Assembly (NCBI RefSeq): GCF_900609065.1
Contig: NZ_UXAU01000038.1
Location: 248,001-312,000 of the forward strand
Reading direction: 5' to 3'
Length of the DNA: 64,000 nt
Origin: Arthrobacter ulcerisalmonis
Lineage (GTDB): Bacteria; Actinomycetota; Actinomycetes; Actinomycetales; Micrococcaceae
The position numbers and the translations under genes were made by a program. Each line of letters starts with the position of its first letter. Position 1 is the stretch's first letter. The notes under the pieces are model-generated. The model saw only the letters and a program-made list of their open reading frames with translations. It was not told the DNA's origin and ran no database searches. This document shows, piece by piece, positions 41,584 to 53,393 of this stretch.

Positions 41584-44340
41584 CTAGTGACCGGCGTCGT
41601 ACCAGCTGGGTCCGACGCCGATCTGGACTTCCAGCGGCACCGTCAGGTCAGCGGCGGCGGCCATCTGTTCGGTGACCAGTCGTTCGACGGCGGCCCGCTC
41701 CCCCGCTGCCACCTCCAGCACCAGTTCATCGTGCACCTGGAGCAGCATTCGCGATTTCAGGCCCTGCGCTGCGAGTTCGGCGTGCACGCCCAGCATGGCG
41801 CGCTTGATGATGTCCGCGGCGGAGCCCTGGATGGGACTGTTCAAGGCGATCCGCTCGGCGTTCTCCCGCGCCTGCCTGTCGGTGCTGGTGAGGTCGGGCA
41901 GGTAACGGCGCCGGCCTTCGATGGTTGCGGTGTAGCCATCGATCCGGGCCTGGTCCACCACGCCACGGAGGTAGTCCCGGACGGCGCCGAACCGGTCGAA
42001 GTAGTCCTTCATCAGCGTGCGGGCCTCGTCCACCGAGATTTCCAGTTGCTTGGACAGTCCGAATGAGGTCAGCCCGTACGCTAGACCGTAGGACATGGCT
42101 TTGACCTTGGAGCGCATGGCACTGGTGACTTCCTCGGTGGGCACGTGGAAGATGTTCGAGCCAACAAACCGGTGCAGGTCCTCGCCGTCCTTGTACGCCT
42201 GGATCAGGCCCGCATCGCCGGAAAGATGCGCCATGATGCGCATTTCGATCTGTGAATAGTCCGCTGACAGCAGGCATTCGTAGCCGTCACTGACCACGAA
42301 GATGCCGCGCACGCGCCGGCCTTCCTCGCTGCGGATGGGGATGTTCTGCAGGTTGGGGTTGTTGGACGAAATTCGGCCGGTGGCGGCCACGTTTTGCGCG
42401 TACGTGGTGTGGATTCGGCCATCCACCGTCACGGATTTCTTCAGCGATTCGATCATCTGCCGGAGCTTGGCCGACTCACGGTGCGCCATCAACTGGACCA
42501 GGAACTCGTGGCCGGTTTTCTCCAGGAGGTTCTTCAGTGACGCAGCGTCAGTGGTGTACCCGGACTTGATCTTCTTGGTCTTGGGTAGTTCCAACTCCTC
42601 GAACAGGACCGTCTGCAGCTGTTTGGGCGATCCGAGGTTCACCTCGTGGCCGATCGCCGCAAACGCCTGCTCCTGCGCGTGCTCAATCACCCGGGCCAGG
42701 TCCGCGAGTTGGTCGTCCATCTGGCTCGAATCGATCCCAATGCCTGCCAGCTCCATGTCTGCCAAGACACGGCTCACGGGCAGTTCCAGTGAGGTCAGCA
42801 GCTCTTCGGACGCGCGATCCTTCAGTTCCGCCTGGAAAAAAGCGCTGAGGGACTGCACGACGGCGGCCGCCTGGATCAGCGCGTCGGCCGCCGCGGCGTC
42901 GTCCCCGTCAAAGGACAGTTCCAGTTGGCCAGCTTTGGCAGTGGCGCTCGGAAGACCCACGTTGAGGTGGTGCTGGGCAAGTTCCGCCAACTCGTAGGTG
43001 CGGCGATCCGGCTCAATCAAGTACGCCGAGATCGAGGTGTCATCCACCACGCCGTTAAGAGTGAGGCCGCGGACACTGAGTGCTTTCAGTGCCGCCTTGA
43101 AACCGTGCAGCACCTTGGGTTCATCGGCCTTAGCCAGCCACGCGGCGAGGACGTTTTCTGTTGCAGCATCCTGGCCCTCGAGTGACACGTACGCGGCAGC
43201 ATCCTCCCGGACGATGGCCAAAGCCGCAGCGTCTTCGCCGATCCGGCCGGGAACCAGGTCAACGGCGACGGCGGAACGCTGGCCGGCGCCGGCGTTGAAG
43301 AACGCTGTCAGCACGGCAGCGCCCTCCGGCCGGATGTAGTCGGGGACGGGAATGCTTTCCCGTTCTGCGGCAGGGGTGTCAGCGTCGCCGTACAAAGCAA
43401 ACAGCCGGGTCCTGATCGTCTTGAATTCGAGGTCGTCGAAAAGGTTCTCCAACGCCGCCTGATCCGGGCGGGGCTCGAAGAGGTCGTCCAGGGTGACAGG
43501 CAAGTCCAGGTCGGTGTGGAGGCGGTTGAGCTTCCGGTTGCGTTTTACGGAATCGACGTGCTCACGCAGGGCGTCCCCCACCTTGCCGCCAATGGAGTCA
43601 AGGTTCGCCAAAACCCCCTCCAACCCGCCGTAGAGGTTGATCCACTTGGCGGCCGTCTTGGGACCCACGCCGGGGACACCCGGCAGGTTGTCCGCCGTCT
43701 CGCCCACGAGTGCGGCCAGGTCCGAATATTCGGCCGGGCTGACGAAGTACTTCTCCTGGATCGCTGCGGCGTCCATCCGGGGGATGTCGCTGACACCCTT
43801 CTTGGGATAGAGCACAAACACGTTGTCAGTGATCAGTTGGAAGGCGTCCCGGTCGCCGGAGACCAGCAAGACTTCGAAGCCTGCCTTGTCCCCCATGGAC
43901 GCCAGAGTGGCCAGGATGTCATCCGCTTCAAAACCGGGCATCTTGATGGTCTTGATGCCCCAGGCCTCCATGACCTGCCCGATCAGGTCGATCTGGCCAC
44001 TCATCTCGCGGGGGGTCTCGTTCCGGCCGCCCTTGTACTCGCTGTATTCGGCCTTGCGGTGCGTGGTCTCATCCGAGACGTCAAACGCCACGGCAATGTG
44101 GGTGGGCTGCTGATCCTTGATGAGGTTGATCAGCATGGACGTAAAACCGTGAATGGCGTTGGTGTGCTGGCCACTGGCCGTTGAGAACTTGTCGGCCGGT
44201 AGCGCAAAGAACGCCCGGAACGCCATGGAATGCCCATCGAGGACCAAAAGCCGGGGCTTACCCTGCGGTGTCACTGCTGGCGCGGGGTCCTCCTGCAGGA
44301 TCTGGGCGGGGCTGGGGGCCGGTTTGGTAGTTTCACTCAC
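41584..44340 (-). CDS. polA: DNA polymerase I
   Basis: This 918-residue polymerase has a 5'-3' exonuclease domain (about 30-300, LLVLDGHSMAFRAFF, GFEADDILATLA), a divergent 3'-5' exonuclease-like domain (about 320-510) and the polymerase domain. Motif A is LSADYSQIEMRIMAHLSGD, motif B KAMSYGLAYGL and motif C LQVHDELVLE. It functions in repair and Okazaki fragment maturation. The open frame runs far upstream; the GTG at 44340 (MSETTKPAPS) is chosen because it clears the divergent thioesterase gene. An ATG at 44361 would overlap it. Confidence 0.95.
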   Translation of the reverse strand: MSETTKPAPSPAQILQEDPAPAVTPQGKPRLLVLDGHSMAFRAFFALPADKFSTASGQHTNAIHGFTSMLINLIKDQQPTHIAVAFDVSDETTHRKAEYSEYKGGRNETPREMSGQIDLIGQVMEAWGIKTIKMPGFEADDILATLASMGDKAGFEVLLVSGDRDAFQLITDNVFVLYPKKGVSDIPRMDAAAIQEKYFVSPAEYSDLAALVGETADNLPGVPGVGPKTAAKWINLYGGLEGVLANLDSIGGKVGDALREHVDSVKRNRKLNRLHTDLDLPVTLDDLFEPRPDQAALENLFDDLEFKTIRTRLFALYGDADTPAAERESIPVPDYIRPEGAAVLTAFFNAGAGQRSAVAVDLVPGRIGEDAAALAIVREDAAAYVSLEGQDAATENVLAAWLAKADEPKVLHGFKAALKALSVRGLTLNGVVDDTSISAYLIEPDRRTYELAELAQHHLNVGLPSATAKAGQLELSFDGDDAAAADALIQAAAVVQSLSAFFQAELKDRASEELLTSLELPVSRVLADMELAGIGIDSSQMDDQLADLARVIEHAQEQAFAAIGHEVNLGSPKQLQTVLFEELELPKTKKIKSGYTTDAASLKNLLEKTGHEFLVQLMAHRESAKLRQMIESLKKSVTVDGRIHTTYAQNVAATGRISSNNPNLQNIPIRSEEGRRVRGIFVVSDGYECLLSADYSQIEMRIMAHLSGDAGLIQAYKDGEDLHRFVGSNIFHVPTEEVTSAMRSKVKAMSYGLAYGLTSFGLSKQLEISVDEARTLMKDYFDRFGAVRDYLRGVVDQARIDGYTATIEGRRRYLPDLTSTDRQARENAERIALNSPIQGSAADIIKRAMLGVHAELAAQGLKSRMLLQVHDELVLEVAAGERAAVERLVTEQMAAAADLTVPLEVQIGVGPSWYDAGH

Positions 44341-44359
44341 AGGTGCCAGCCTAGTTGGC

Positions 44360-44839
44360 ATGATGGACAAATTCACGCCCGTACCCTTCGCCGCCGAACT
44401 GACGGCAGCCGGTATTCCCGAGCATCTGCACGGCTGGCTCGGCTCGATGGGAGTCGGGGCGCTGGTGGTAAGGATGGGCATCACGTTCCTGGAATTGAGC
44501 GCCGAACGGGCGGTCGCCACCATGCCTGTTGAAGGCAACACCCAGGTAGCGGGCATCCTGCACGGCGGCGCGCACGTGGTGCTGGCCGAGACGCTGGGCT
44601 CGTTGGCCGCCTCCTTGCAGGCGGGCCCGGGCCGGCACGCGGTAGGCATCGAGGTGGGCGCAACCCACCACCGGTCCATCCGAACGGGGTTGGTAACCGG
44701 TACCTGCACGGCTGTTCACCTGGGCCGGACCCTCACCACCCATGAAGTCGTGATGACCGATGAAGACGGCCGTCGGCTGTCCACCGCCCGGATCACCAAC
44801 ATGCTCCTCGACACCCCCACCGCGGGTCCGAAGCCCTAA
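44360..44839 (+). CDS. PaaI-type hotdog-fold thioesterase
   Basis: This 159-residue protein has the hotdog thioesterase motif HGGAHVVLAETLGSLA and the following GIEVGATHHRSIR strand. This family hydrolyses acyl-CoA or aryl-CoA thioesters. There are two adjacent ATG codons at 44360 and 44363. It is divergent from polA with only about 20 bp between the start codons, so the two promoters must overlap the coding ends. It is convergent with the DHFR-like gene. Confidence 0.88.
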   Translation: MMDKFTPVPFAAELTAAGIPEHLHGWLGSMGVGALVVRMGITFLELSAERAVATMPVEGNTQVAGILHGGAHVVLAETLGSLAASLQAGPGRHAVGIEVGATHHRSIRTGLVTGTCTAVHLGRTLTTHEVVMTDEDGRRLSTARITNMLLDTPTAGPKP

Positions 44840-44845
44840 CTGCAC

Positions 44846-45394
44846 CTAGCCGGCGGGCGTGAGCAGGTACCGCGACTCGACGATGCCGCGCCCTAAAGTG
44901 CGGGCGGACGTCAGTTCAAGGGCCGACGTCGGGCCGGCCAGCGGGAGCAGGCGCTTTCCGTCGCCCAGGACCACGGGGATGGTGGACAGGATGATCTCGT
45001 CGAGGAGGCCGGCCGCGGCAAACTGCGCGGCCATGTTCCCGCCGCCCACCACCCACGTGTTGGCGTCGCCTGCAGCCTGACGAAAGTCCGCTGCGAATTC
45101 GGTGACGTCGCCGCGCACAAAGGTGATGTCGGCTCCGGCCACTGCGGTGAACTCGTGGTGGGTGAACACGAAGCAGGGCTTGCCTGCATACGGCCATTCG
45201 CCGGGAGCGTTCTCGAGCAGCCACGAATAGGTGTCTCCGCCCATGACCAGGCATCCCACCTCGGCCATGAAGGCCTCGTAACTCTCGGTGCCGCCGTCGA
45301 ATCCGTCGAACTGCAGCAGCCAGTCCAGGTTGTCAGCGGACGTGGCAATGAAACCGTCGATGGACGCGGCAACGAAGTACTGGAATCGGGGCAT
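44846..45394 (-). CDS. Dihydrofolate-reductase-like (RibD C-terminal) protein
   Basis: This 182-residue protein has the family pattern YFVAASIDGFIA, then CLVMGGDTYSW, VVGGGNMAAQF and LDEIILSTIPVVLGDGKRLL. It belongs to the DHFR/RibD-C superfamily of NADPH-dependent reductases; the substrate is not determined. The ATG at 45394 is preceded by an in-frame GTG at 45397. Confidence 0.88.
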   Translation of the reverse strand: MPRFQYFVAASIDGFIATSADNLDWLLQFDGFDGGTESYEAFMAEVGCLVMGGDTYSWLLENAPGEWPYAGKPCFVFTHHEFTAVAGADITFVRGDVTEFAADFRQAAGDANTWVVGGGNMAAQFAAAGLLDEIILSTIPVVLGDGKRLLPLAGPTSALELTSARTLGRGIVESRYLLTPAG

Positions 45395-45403
45395 CACCCC
45401 AGC

Positions 45404-45625
45404 CTACCGAGAGAAGTACGGGATGATCAGATACAAGCCAAATAGGACGGCCACGCCGCACAGTCCGAAGCAGACGTAGGCGAGACCACGCTTGAGGCCG
45501 GGCGAACGCTGGCTTGCATCGCCGGCGATGGCCGTTAGGCGCACACCGAGTGAATACAGCACCACCACGGTGACCGCGGAGGCCAGGGTTGCCCCGGCAA
45601 CGGTGACCAGTTCCAACCATTTCAT
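45404..45625 (-). CDS. Small membrane protein coupled to the phosphate transporter
   Basis: This 73-residue protein has two membrane helices (about 5-30 and 48-69) joined by a basic loop (DASQRSPGLKRG). Its ATG overlaps the Pit transporter stop by 4 bp (ATGA), so the two are translationally coupled. No named family was recognised. An accessory role for phosphate transport is inferred from coupling only. Confidence 0.8.
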   Translation of the reverse strand: MKWLELVTVAGATLASAVTVVVLYSLGVRLTAIAGDASQRSPGLKRGLAYVCFGLCGVAVLFGLYLIIPYFSR

Positions 45626-46992
45626 CGTTGCGTCTCCTGCGGATCGGTGGCGGCTTCCTCGGTGCTCGGCGCTGCGGCGTCTGGTGCCGTTGCGTCCGGT
45701 GCGGTGCTGGCGTCGGCGGGCCCGACGGCGGCTGGTGCCGCAGTAACCGAGTCGGTCCCGGCGTCGGAGCTGGGCTTCGCTGCTGCCAGCCTGGCTGCCT
45801 TGGCTTTCGCCCGGGCCCGAGCCATGGCCTTCTTTTTGGCGAAGCGGACCGCCTGGCCGGCTTCCTCAACTTCCACGGCGTTGCTGTGGTTGACCTCGGT
45901 TTTGCGCGAGTAGAAGAACATGAATAGCACAGCGCTGGTCCCGGCGATCGCGGCGATCAAAACGCCAACCACCCCGGTTTTCACCAACAGTGCCGTCAAG
46001 GCACCCACAATGCCTGCGGCGGGCAACGTGAACAGCCAGCCCAGTGCGATCTTGCCCACCATGGACCACCGCACTGTGGTCCCGCGCCGGCCCAGGCCGG
46101 AGCCGATGACCGACCCGGACGCCACCTGCGTGGTGGAGAGGGCGAAACCAAGGTGTGAAGAGGCAAGGATGGCGGATGCGGTGCTGGTCTCGGCAGCAAA
46201 TCCCTGGGCGGGTTTGACCTCGGTCAGTCCGGATCCCATGGTCTTGATGATCCGCCAGCCACCGGAGTAGGTACCAATGGCGATCGCCAGCGCGCAGGCG
46301 GCGATGACCCAGAACTGGGGACCGGAGCCCGGCTCCTGGGTGCCCGCAGCAATGAGGACCAGGGTGATGATGCCCATGGTCTTCTGCGCATCGTTGGTGC
46401 CGTGAGCCAATGCCACCAGGCTGGAGGTGAAGATTTGACCGGTGCGGAAACCGCCGCGCTTCTGAGTGAGCTTGCTGCCGGTGTCCGGATCATGCCGGGA
46501 CGTCAGGGCGTAGGCCAGGCGGGTGCAGATGTACGCCACCAAGCCTGCAATCAGGGGGGCGAAGAGGGCCGGCAGGATCACCTTCTGCGCCAAGCTTTCA
46601 AGGTTGATCGAGTTGAAGCCAATGCCAGCAATTGCTGCGCCGATCAAGCCGCCGAAGAGGGCGTGCGACGAACTCGAGGGCAGGCCCTTGAGCCAGGTGA
46701 TCATGTTCCACAAGATGGCACCCATCAGGCCGGCGAAAATGATCTCCGGGGTGATCTGGACCCCGTCAGTACCTTCCCTGATGATGCCGCCCGAGACCGT
46801 CTTGGCAACTTCGGTGGACAGAAACGCGCCCACCAGGTTCAGGACGGCGGCCAGGGCTACAGCGGTTTTCGGCTTGATCGCACCGGTGGCAATGGGGGTA
46901 GCCATCGCGTTCGCCGTGTCGTGGAAGCCATTCGTGAAGTCGAAAAATAATGCCAGTGTGATCACCAGCGCCACCATTACGGTGATATCCAC
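45622..46992 (-). CDS. pit: Inorganic phosphate transporter, PiT family
   Basis: This 456-residue polytopic protein has the two PiT signature repeats, FDFTNGFHDTANAMATPI near the N-terminus and GTNDAQKTMGI in the middle, each typical of PiT phosphate/cation symporters. The C-terminal 75 residues are a long Ala/Lys/Asp-rich cytoplasmic tail. The start MDITVMVALV at 46992 fits. The 304-bp gap upstream (46993 to the stop at 47193) includes a single GTTCGCC motif resembling part of a PHO box, without the repeat needed to call it. Confidence 0.93.
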   Translation of the reverse strand: MDITVMVALVITLALFFDFTNGFHDTANAMATPIATGAIKPKTAVALAAVLNLVGAFLSTEVAKTVSGGIIREGTDGVQITPEIIFAGLMGAILWNMITWLKGLPSSSSHALFGGLIGAAIAGIGFNSINLESLAQKVILPALFAPLIAGLVAYICTRLAYALTSRHDPDTGSKLTQKRGGFRTGQIFTSSLVALAHGTNDAQKTMGIITLVLIAAGTQEPGSGPQFWVIAACALAIAIGTYSGGWRIIKTMGSGLTEVKPAQGFAAETSTASAILASSHLGFALSTTQVASGSVIGSGLGRRGTTVRWSMVGKIALGWLFTLPAAGIVGALTALLVKTGVVGVLIAAIAGTSAVLFMFFYSRKTEVNHSNAVEVEEAGQAVRFAKKKAMARARAKAKAARLAAAKPSSDAGTDSVTAAPAAVGPADASTAPDATAPDAAAPSTEEAATDPQETQR

Positions 46993-47192
46993 CTGTTGCC
47001 CAATCTGCAGAGTCGACGGTCAGCAGTTTCTCGTGTCCCGGCTGAAAGCATGGCATGTTCATCTAGTGTTCGCCTGAATGCTCCTGTGGAAATAACCAAC
47101 CGGCAGGAAACCTTTACGATCGTACGCGCACGCGCCAGCAGGTCAAAACAACGGGTGGCAGGGTTCCGCCTTCCTCGGGGGCCAGTCTCCAG

Positions 47193-47888
47193 CTACGGCG
47201 TGGATTCGCGCCCCGTGGCCTCGGGAGTTGCGGTGCCACCGGTTATCTCCCGTGCCACCTTCGCTTCCAGCGCCGCGATGGTGATGTCCGGGATGACAAT
47301 GAGCCCGTCCAGTTCGCGGCGCGCCCGCCGGTAGGCGGCCTGCCGCTCAGCAGGTGTGGCTGCGGAGTCCTCGGCGATGCGCAGCAGCTTCCGCGCGGTA
47401 GCCAGCCGTTCCCGCTCGGGTCCGCTGAACTTGCTGTCCTTGATGCGCCGGGCTTCCCGTTCGGCAACGTCCAGTGCCACCGCGAAGGCGTCCACGGCCT
47501 GCCGATAGGCGTCGAGACGCGCCGGGGACGTGACGTCTTCCGCCGACGTCGGACGCTGGCCGTCAGCCACGCGTTTAGCCCGCAGGAAGGCGACGGTGAG
47601 CGGCTCCCGGACATCCGTCATCAGCGGATAGTCGATGAGCTTGCCCACATCGAGCTCAAAGTCGAGCCAACGCGCCGAGGTGGCGTCGTGGGCGGCCATG
47701 ATGGCTGCGACGTCGGCGGCAGCAGCAACCTCGGCATCGCGGGTCTGGTTCTTGAGGGTATAGAGCTCAACCTTCCGGCGGTGCCGGCGCTCGGAGCTCT
47801 TGCGCCATGAGTTGGCCCAATGCCCGGCAAATGCGCTCAGCGGAAATACCAGCCACCACTTGTCGGACAGGAATTGGAAGATGTCCAC
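47193..47888 (-). CDS. Membrane-anchored protein of unknown function
   Basis: This 231-residue protein has one N-terminal membrane segment (about 8-25, KWWLVFPLSAFAGHW) followed by a long, charged, largely helical domain (30-225). The GTG at 47888 (protein MDIFQFLSDK) has AAGGATG upstream and is preferred to the open frame up to 47999. No family was recognised. The next upstream gene is the VOC protein in the same direction. Confidence 0.75.
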   Translation of the reverse strand: MDIFQFLSDKWWLVFPLSAFAGHWANSWRKSSERRHRRKVELYTLKNQTRDAEVAAAADVAAIMAAHDATSARWLDFELDVGKLIDYPLMTDVREPLTVAFLRAKRVADGQRPTSAEDVTSPARLDAYRQAVDAFAVALDVAEREARRIKDSKFSGPERERLATARKLLRIAEDSAATPAERQAAYRRARRELDGLIVIPDITIAALEAKVAREITGGTATPEATGRESTP

Positions 47889-47929
47889 CGGTCCATCCTT
47901 GCAGGCGGACCGGTGGGCCTCAAGGCTGC

Positions 47930-48361
47930 TTACTCGGGTGCGCCGCCGCCGGCGCCATTGACGTTGACCAGCCAGTCGATGCCGAACTGGTCGGTGCACA
48001 TGCTAAAGACGTCACCCCAAGGGGCCTTTTCCATCGGAACGGTGACGCGTCCGCCGTCGGAAACCAGCTTGTCGTAGTAGCCGCGCAGTTCGGTTTCATC
48101 CTCACCGCTCAGGGAGATGGAGATGGACGCTCCAGGCGCGTACTCCATGTGGGCCGGTGTATCGGCCCCCATCAGGATCAAACCACCTGGCGTGATCAGC
48201 ATGCCGTGCATGATTTTGTCCGTGTCAGCCGGGTCCTCCGTCATCTGGAAATCGCCGAACGTGCTGACGGTCAGTTCACCGCCAAGGACTGACTGATAGA
48301 AGGTCATGGCCTCCCGCGCATTGTCACGGAAGCTGATGTAGGGATTCAGGGTGGTGGACAT
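47930..48361 (-). CDS. VOC/PhnB-like glyoxalase-superfamily protein
   Basis: This 143-residue protein starts MSTTLNPYISFRDNAREAMTFY and has GELTVSTFGDF, HGMLITPGGLILMGAD, SISLSGEDE and PWGDVFSMCTDQFGIDWLVN. These are features of the PhnB-like branch of the vicinal oxygen chelate fold. The reaction is not known. The ATG at 48361 matches the family start; the frame is open to 48388. Confidence 0.9.
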   Translation of the reverse strand: MSTTLNPYISFRDNAREAMTFYQSVLGGELTVSTFGDFQMTEDPADTDKIMHGMLITPGGLILMGADTPAHMEYAPGASISISLSGEDETELRGYYDKLVSDGGRVTVPMEKAPWGDVFSMCTDQFGIDWLVNVNGAGGGAPE

Positions 48362-48463
48362 GCTGGCGCTCCTTGGGACGGGTAACAACTGCTGGACCAG
48401 TCACCATCCTGCCCCATGCCACCAGCCGCCGGAAGGGGGGATTTGCACATGGTTCGGCCGCGG

Positions 48464-49186
48464 CTACGGGACGAACCGGTAGCCCCTGCCCGGTTCGGTG
48501 AGCAGGTGCCGGGGGTTGGCTGGATCAGGCTCGAGTTTCCGCCGCAGCTGGGCCATGTAGACCCGGAGATAGTTGGCCTCTTTCTGGTAGCTGGGACCCC
48601 AGACCAGGGACAGCAGCTCCTGTTGGCTGATGAGTTTGGCGGGGTGCCGGACCAGGATCTCCAGGATGTTCCACTCAGTGGGAGTAAGCCGGATAGGAAG
48701 TCCGGCGCTGAAGACCTGCCGGTTCTGCAAGTCCACGGTGAAACCAGCCGACGCGACGGTCGGTGCGGTCTCGGGCTGCGGAACCCGGCGGAGCAGCGCC
48801 CGCATCCGCGCCAACAACTCATCCAGGCCAAACGGCTTGGTGATGTAGTCATCAGCACCGGCGTCGAGGGCGCCTACCTTGTCCGTGGAGCCGTGCCGGG
48901 CCGAGAGCACCAGCACCGGTACGCTGCTCCAACGCCGGATCTCCCGGAGTACATCGTTGCCGTCGAGGTCAGGAAGACCCAGGTCGAGGATGACCAGGTC
49001 CGGAGCCTGCGCGGCAGCCGCGAGCGCCGCGGTACCGTCTGCAGCCGTGGCCACCCGGTAGCCATGCCCTGACAGGGTAATCCGGAGCGCCTTCAACAGG
49101 TGCGGGTCATCATCCACCACGAGGATGGTTGCTTGTTTCTCCGGTGCGTTGGCGAGCTCCGCGCCGGTGGCAGTGTGGTCGTTCAC
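48464..49186 (-). CDS. kdpE: KdpE-like OmpR-family response regulator
   Basis: This 240-residue protein has a receiver domain (about 18-130; VVDDDPHLL, phospho-acceptor in LVILDLGLPDLDG, KPFGLDEL) and a winged-helix DNA-binding domain (about 145-240; LTPTEWNILEILVRHPAKLISQQELLSLVWG, LRVYMAQLRRKLE, TEPGRGYRF). The linker and C-terminal motifs fit KdpE. Its GTG overlaps the kinase stop by 4 bp. The neighbouring APC permease suggests control of potassium or osmotic responses. Confidence 0.88.
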   Translation of the reverse strand: MNDHTATGAELANAPEKQATILVVDDDPHLLKALRITLSGHGYRVATAADGTAALAAAAQAPDLVILDLGLPDLDGNDVLREIRRWSSVPVLVLSARHGSTDKVGALDAGADDYITKPFGLDELLARMRALLRRVPQPETAPTVASAGFTVDLQNRQVFSAGLPIRLTPTEWNILEILVRHPAKLISQQELLSLVWGPSYQKEANYLRVYMAQLRRKLEPDPANPRHLLTEPGRGYRFVP

Positions 49187-51126
49187 TTGGGTCCCCCGTT
49201 TACCCCTGTGGAGAGCGGAAGCCTGATGACCATGGTCAGGCCACCGCCGGGCGTCTCCTCGGCGGTGAGGGTGCCGCGCATGGCGGTCACGAATCCTTGC
49301 GCCACCGAGAGGCCAAGGCCAACACCGGTGGCAGGCTGTTGATCGTTCAGGCGCTGGAAGGGACGGAACAACTCCACCATCTTCCGGGCCGGCACACCGG
49401 GCCCGTGGTCGACGATTCGGAGCTCCCCCGACGGCCGGCCGGCCAAGGCAGCACCCATCCCATCGCTGCTGCCCGTGATGGTAACTCCCGAATCTGTGGC
49501 GTACTTCAGGGCATTTTCGACGATGTTGGCGATCACCCGTTCCAGGAGCCCAGGATCCGCTTCAACGGCGGGCATGTTGGCTGGCACGGCGATGGAGACC
49601 GACGTCCGCGGCAGGCCACCCAGGGATCTGTCCAGGACATCGTTCCACCGGACAGGGCCCAAGAGCGGGTCTACCGACTGCGCGGTGATCCGTGACATGT
49701 CCAGGAGGTTGGCGACGAGCTGGTCCAACCGGTCCGAACACTCGTCAATGGTCTCGAGCAGTTCGCGTTCCTCCGCTTGGCTGAAGTTGGCCGATTCCTG
49801 CAACAGGGCGCCGGCGGCGAGTTTGATCCCCGCCAGGGGGGTGCGCAGGTCATGGGACACGGCGCGCAGGATGGCGGTGCGCATGGTGTTTCCCTCGGCC
49901 AGGCGCATGACCTGGTGCCGGCTCGCCTCCAACTGGCGGCGTTCCAGCTGGGCTTTGGCGTGCACGGCTACCGCTCCCAGCAGTCGCCTGCCTTCGGGCG
50001 GGACCACTTTTCCGAAGAGGACCAGCACGGTGGCGGCGTCCACGGGTTCAATGCTCATCCCCGCGGGAGCCGGTTGGTCCGCGGCAGCTGCGGCGTCTTG
50101 CCAGCCAGCGGTGCTCCCCACGCTGGCCAGGAGCTCCGCACGGGATGGCTGGCCTGGGCCTTCCGCGATGCTGTCAGCGGCGTCGGTCAGGTCGGATTCG
50201 TCGGTTCGGCCGGCTTCGTCGGTGGGGTTGGTGCCCGTCCATGCCAGCAGTGCGGCACCACTTGCTCCGTAGATGGACATCGCGTCGGCCAACAAGCCGG
50301 CGAGGGGGTCTGCGGAACGGGAGGCGTCGAGCGCCAGGTCACCCAGAATCGCGGCCTCTGCTCGCGCCCGCGCAGCCTCCCGCGAGCGCCGGGCCGAACG
50401 ATCCACGACTCCCGCCACCGCGACGGAGAGCCCCACGAAGACGGCCAAGGACAGGAAATCCTGCGGGTCTTCAACGGCCAGGTTGCCCAGCGGTGGTGTG
50501 GAGAAGTAGTTGACCAGCACGGAGCTCCACAGCGCACCCAGCAGGGCAGGCCACAGGCCACCCACCAGGGCTACGGCCACGGCGCCAGCCAATTGGACCA
50601 GGACGGCGGTAGCGACACTGTGCTCGGAGACTGCCAGCAACCATTGCAAGCCAACCGGCAAAACAGCGGCCAGCGCGAAGCCGACACCGGTCCGGGCCCT
50701 GCCCACATCGAGCGGGGGACGGTCCTGATGGTGGGGTGGGTGCCCATGGGCGACCACATGAACGTCGCAGTCCACGGCACCGCGGACCACCCGCGCCTCA
50801 ACGGTGTTCCCGGCAAGGCTGGCAAACCAGCCCCGCCGGGACTGGCCCACAACAATCTGCGTGGCCTGCACGGAGCGTGCGAAGTCCAGCAACCCGGTGG
50901 CAACATCGGCAGCCTCCGCTGTCCGGTACGAACCACCAAGTTCGGCAACGGCACGGCGCTGTGATTCCAGCCCCTGGGGCGACCGGCCACGGCTTGCGCG
51001 CGGCGTCCGGACATGGACAGCCAACAACCCCTCGCTGCCCCGCGGCAGAAGCCGGGCGGCGCGCTGAACGAGGACGCCGCCGTCGTCCTCCCCCTTGAGG
51101 CCAATGACGATCCGTTCCGCAGACAT
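49183..51126 (-). CDS. kdpD: KdpD-like sensor kinase lacking the KdpD ATP-binding input domain
   Basis: This 647-residue protein has a Usp-like domain at about 1-135 (RIVIGLKGEDDGG, ATQIVVGQSRRGWF), then the four-helix DUF4118 membrane domain (about 155-255), a GAF-like region (about 270-420), HisKA (AVSHDLRTPLAG, phospho-acceptor His) and HATPase (IVENALKYA, GVGLGLSVAQGF). Full KdpD carries an extra N-terminal domain with a Walker motif before the Usp; that domain is missing here. The start at 51126 is one of several close candidates. Confidence 0.87.
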   Translation of the reverse strand: MSAERIVIGLKGEDDGGVLVQRAARLLPRGSEGLLAVHVRTPRASRGRSPQGLESQRRAVAELGGSYRTAEAADVATGLLDFARSVQATQIVVGQSRRGWFASLAGNTVEARVVRGAVDCDVHVVAHGHPPHHQDRPPLDVGRARTGVGFALAAVLPVGLQWLLAVSEHSVATAVLVQLAGAVAVALVGGLWPALLGALWSSVLVNYFSTPPLGNLAVEDPQDFLSLAVFVGLSVAVAGVVDRSARRSREAARARAEAAILGDLALDASRSADPLAGLLADAMSIYGASGAALLAWTGTNPTDEAGRTDESDLTDAADSIAEGPGQPSRAELLASVGSTAGWQDAAAAADQPAPAGMSIEPVDAATVLVLFGKVVPPEGRRLLGAVAVHAKAQLERRQLEASRHQVMRLAEGNTMRTAILRAVSHDLRTPLAGIKLAAGALLQESANFSQAEERELLETIDECSDRLDQLVANLLDMSRITAQSVDPLLGPVRWNDVLDRSLGGLPRTSVSIAVPANMPAVEADPGLLERVIANIVENALKYATDSGVTITGSSDGMGAALAGRPSGELRIVDHGPGVPARKMVELFRPFQRLNDQQPATGVGLGLSVAQGFVTAMRGTLTAEETPGGGLTMVIRLPLSTGVNGGPK

Positions 51127-51200
51127 GAGCCACATTCTGCCATCCGCGCGCGGGTCCACACCGCACCTCAGGCACCCACGGTGCGCTTCGTCACAGCGGC

Positions 51201-51222
51201 GTTAAGGATCCGTCAAGATAGT
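51201..51222. promoter_or_regulatory. Candidate KdpE-like operator (11-bp direct repeat)
   Basis: GTTAAGGATCC and GTCAAGATAGT are tandem 11-bp units sharing GT.AAG.AT. Direct repeats with 10-11 bp spacing are typical of OmpR/KdpE-class regulators. The element lies in the 188-bp gap between the kinase gene and the divergent APC permease gene. Confidence 0.35.
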
Positions 51223-51314
51223 TGGTGTTTTCGGGGAGTCGGGCCCACCGCGGTGCTACGTTCAGCTGTGCCGCGGTGCCAGACCGCCACCACAACGCCG
51301 GAAAGGCAGCAGCA

Positions 51315-53288
<1,974 letters not shown>

Positions 53289-53393
53289 GAACCCGTGGGC
53301 CGACGTCGTGCGCTTGCTGCCGGCCGTACGTGGCGCTGTGGCGCTGTGGCGCGGCATGATGCGCTGCTGCAGCGGGGAACGTAGGCTCAGGGC

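Noticed and set aside
47063..47073. GTTCGCC motif upstream of the pit gene as a PHO box
   Set aside because: PHO boxes need at least two direct repeats of a GTTCACC-like unit; only one was seen.
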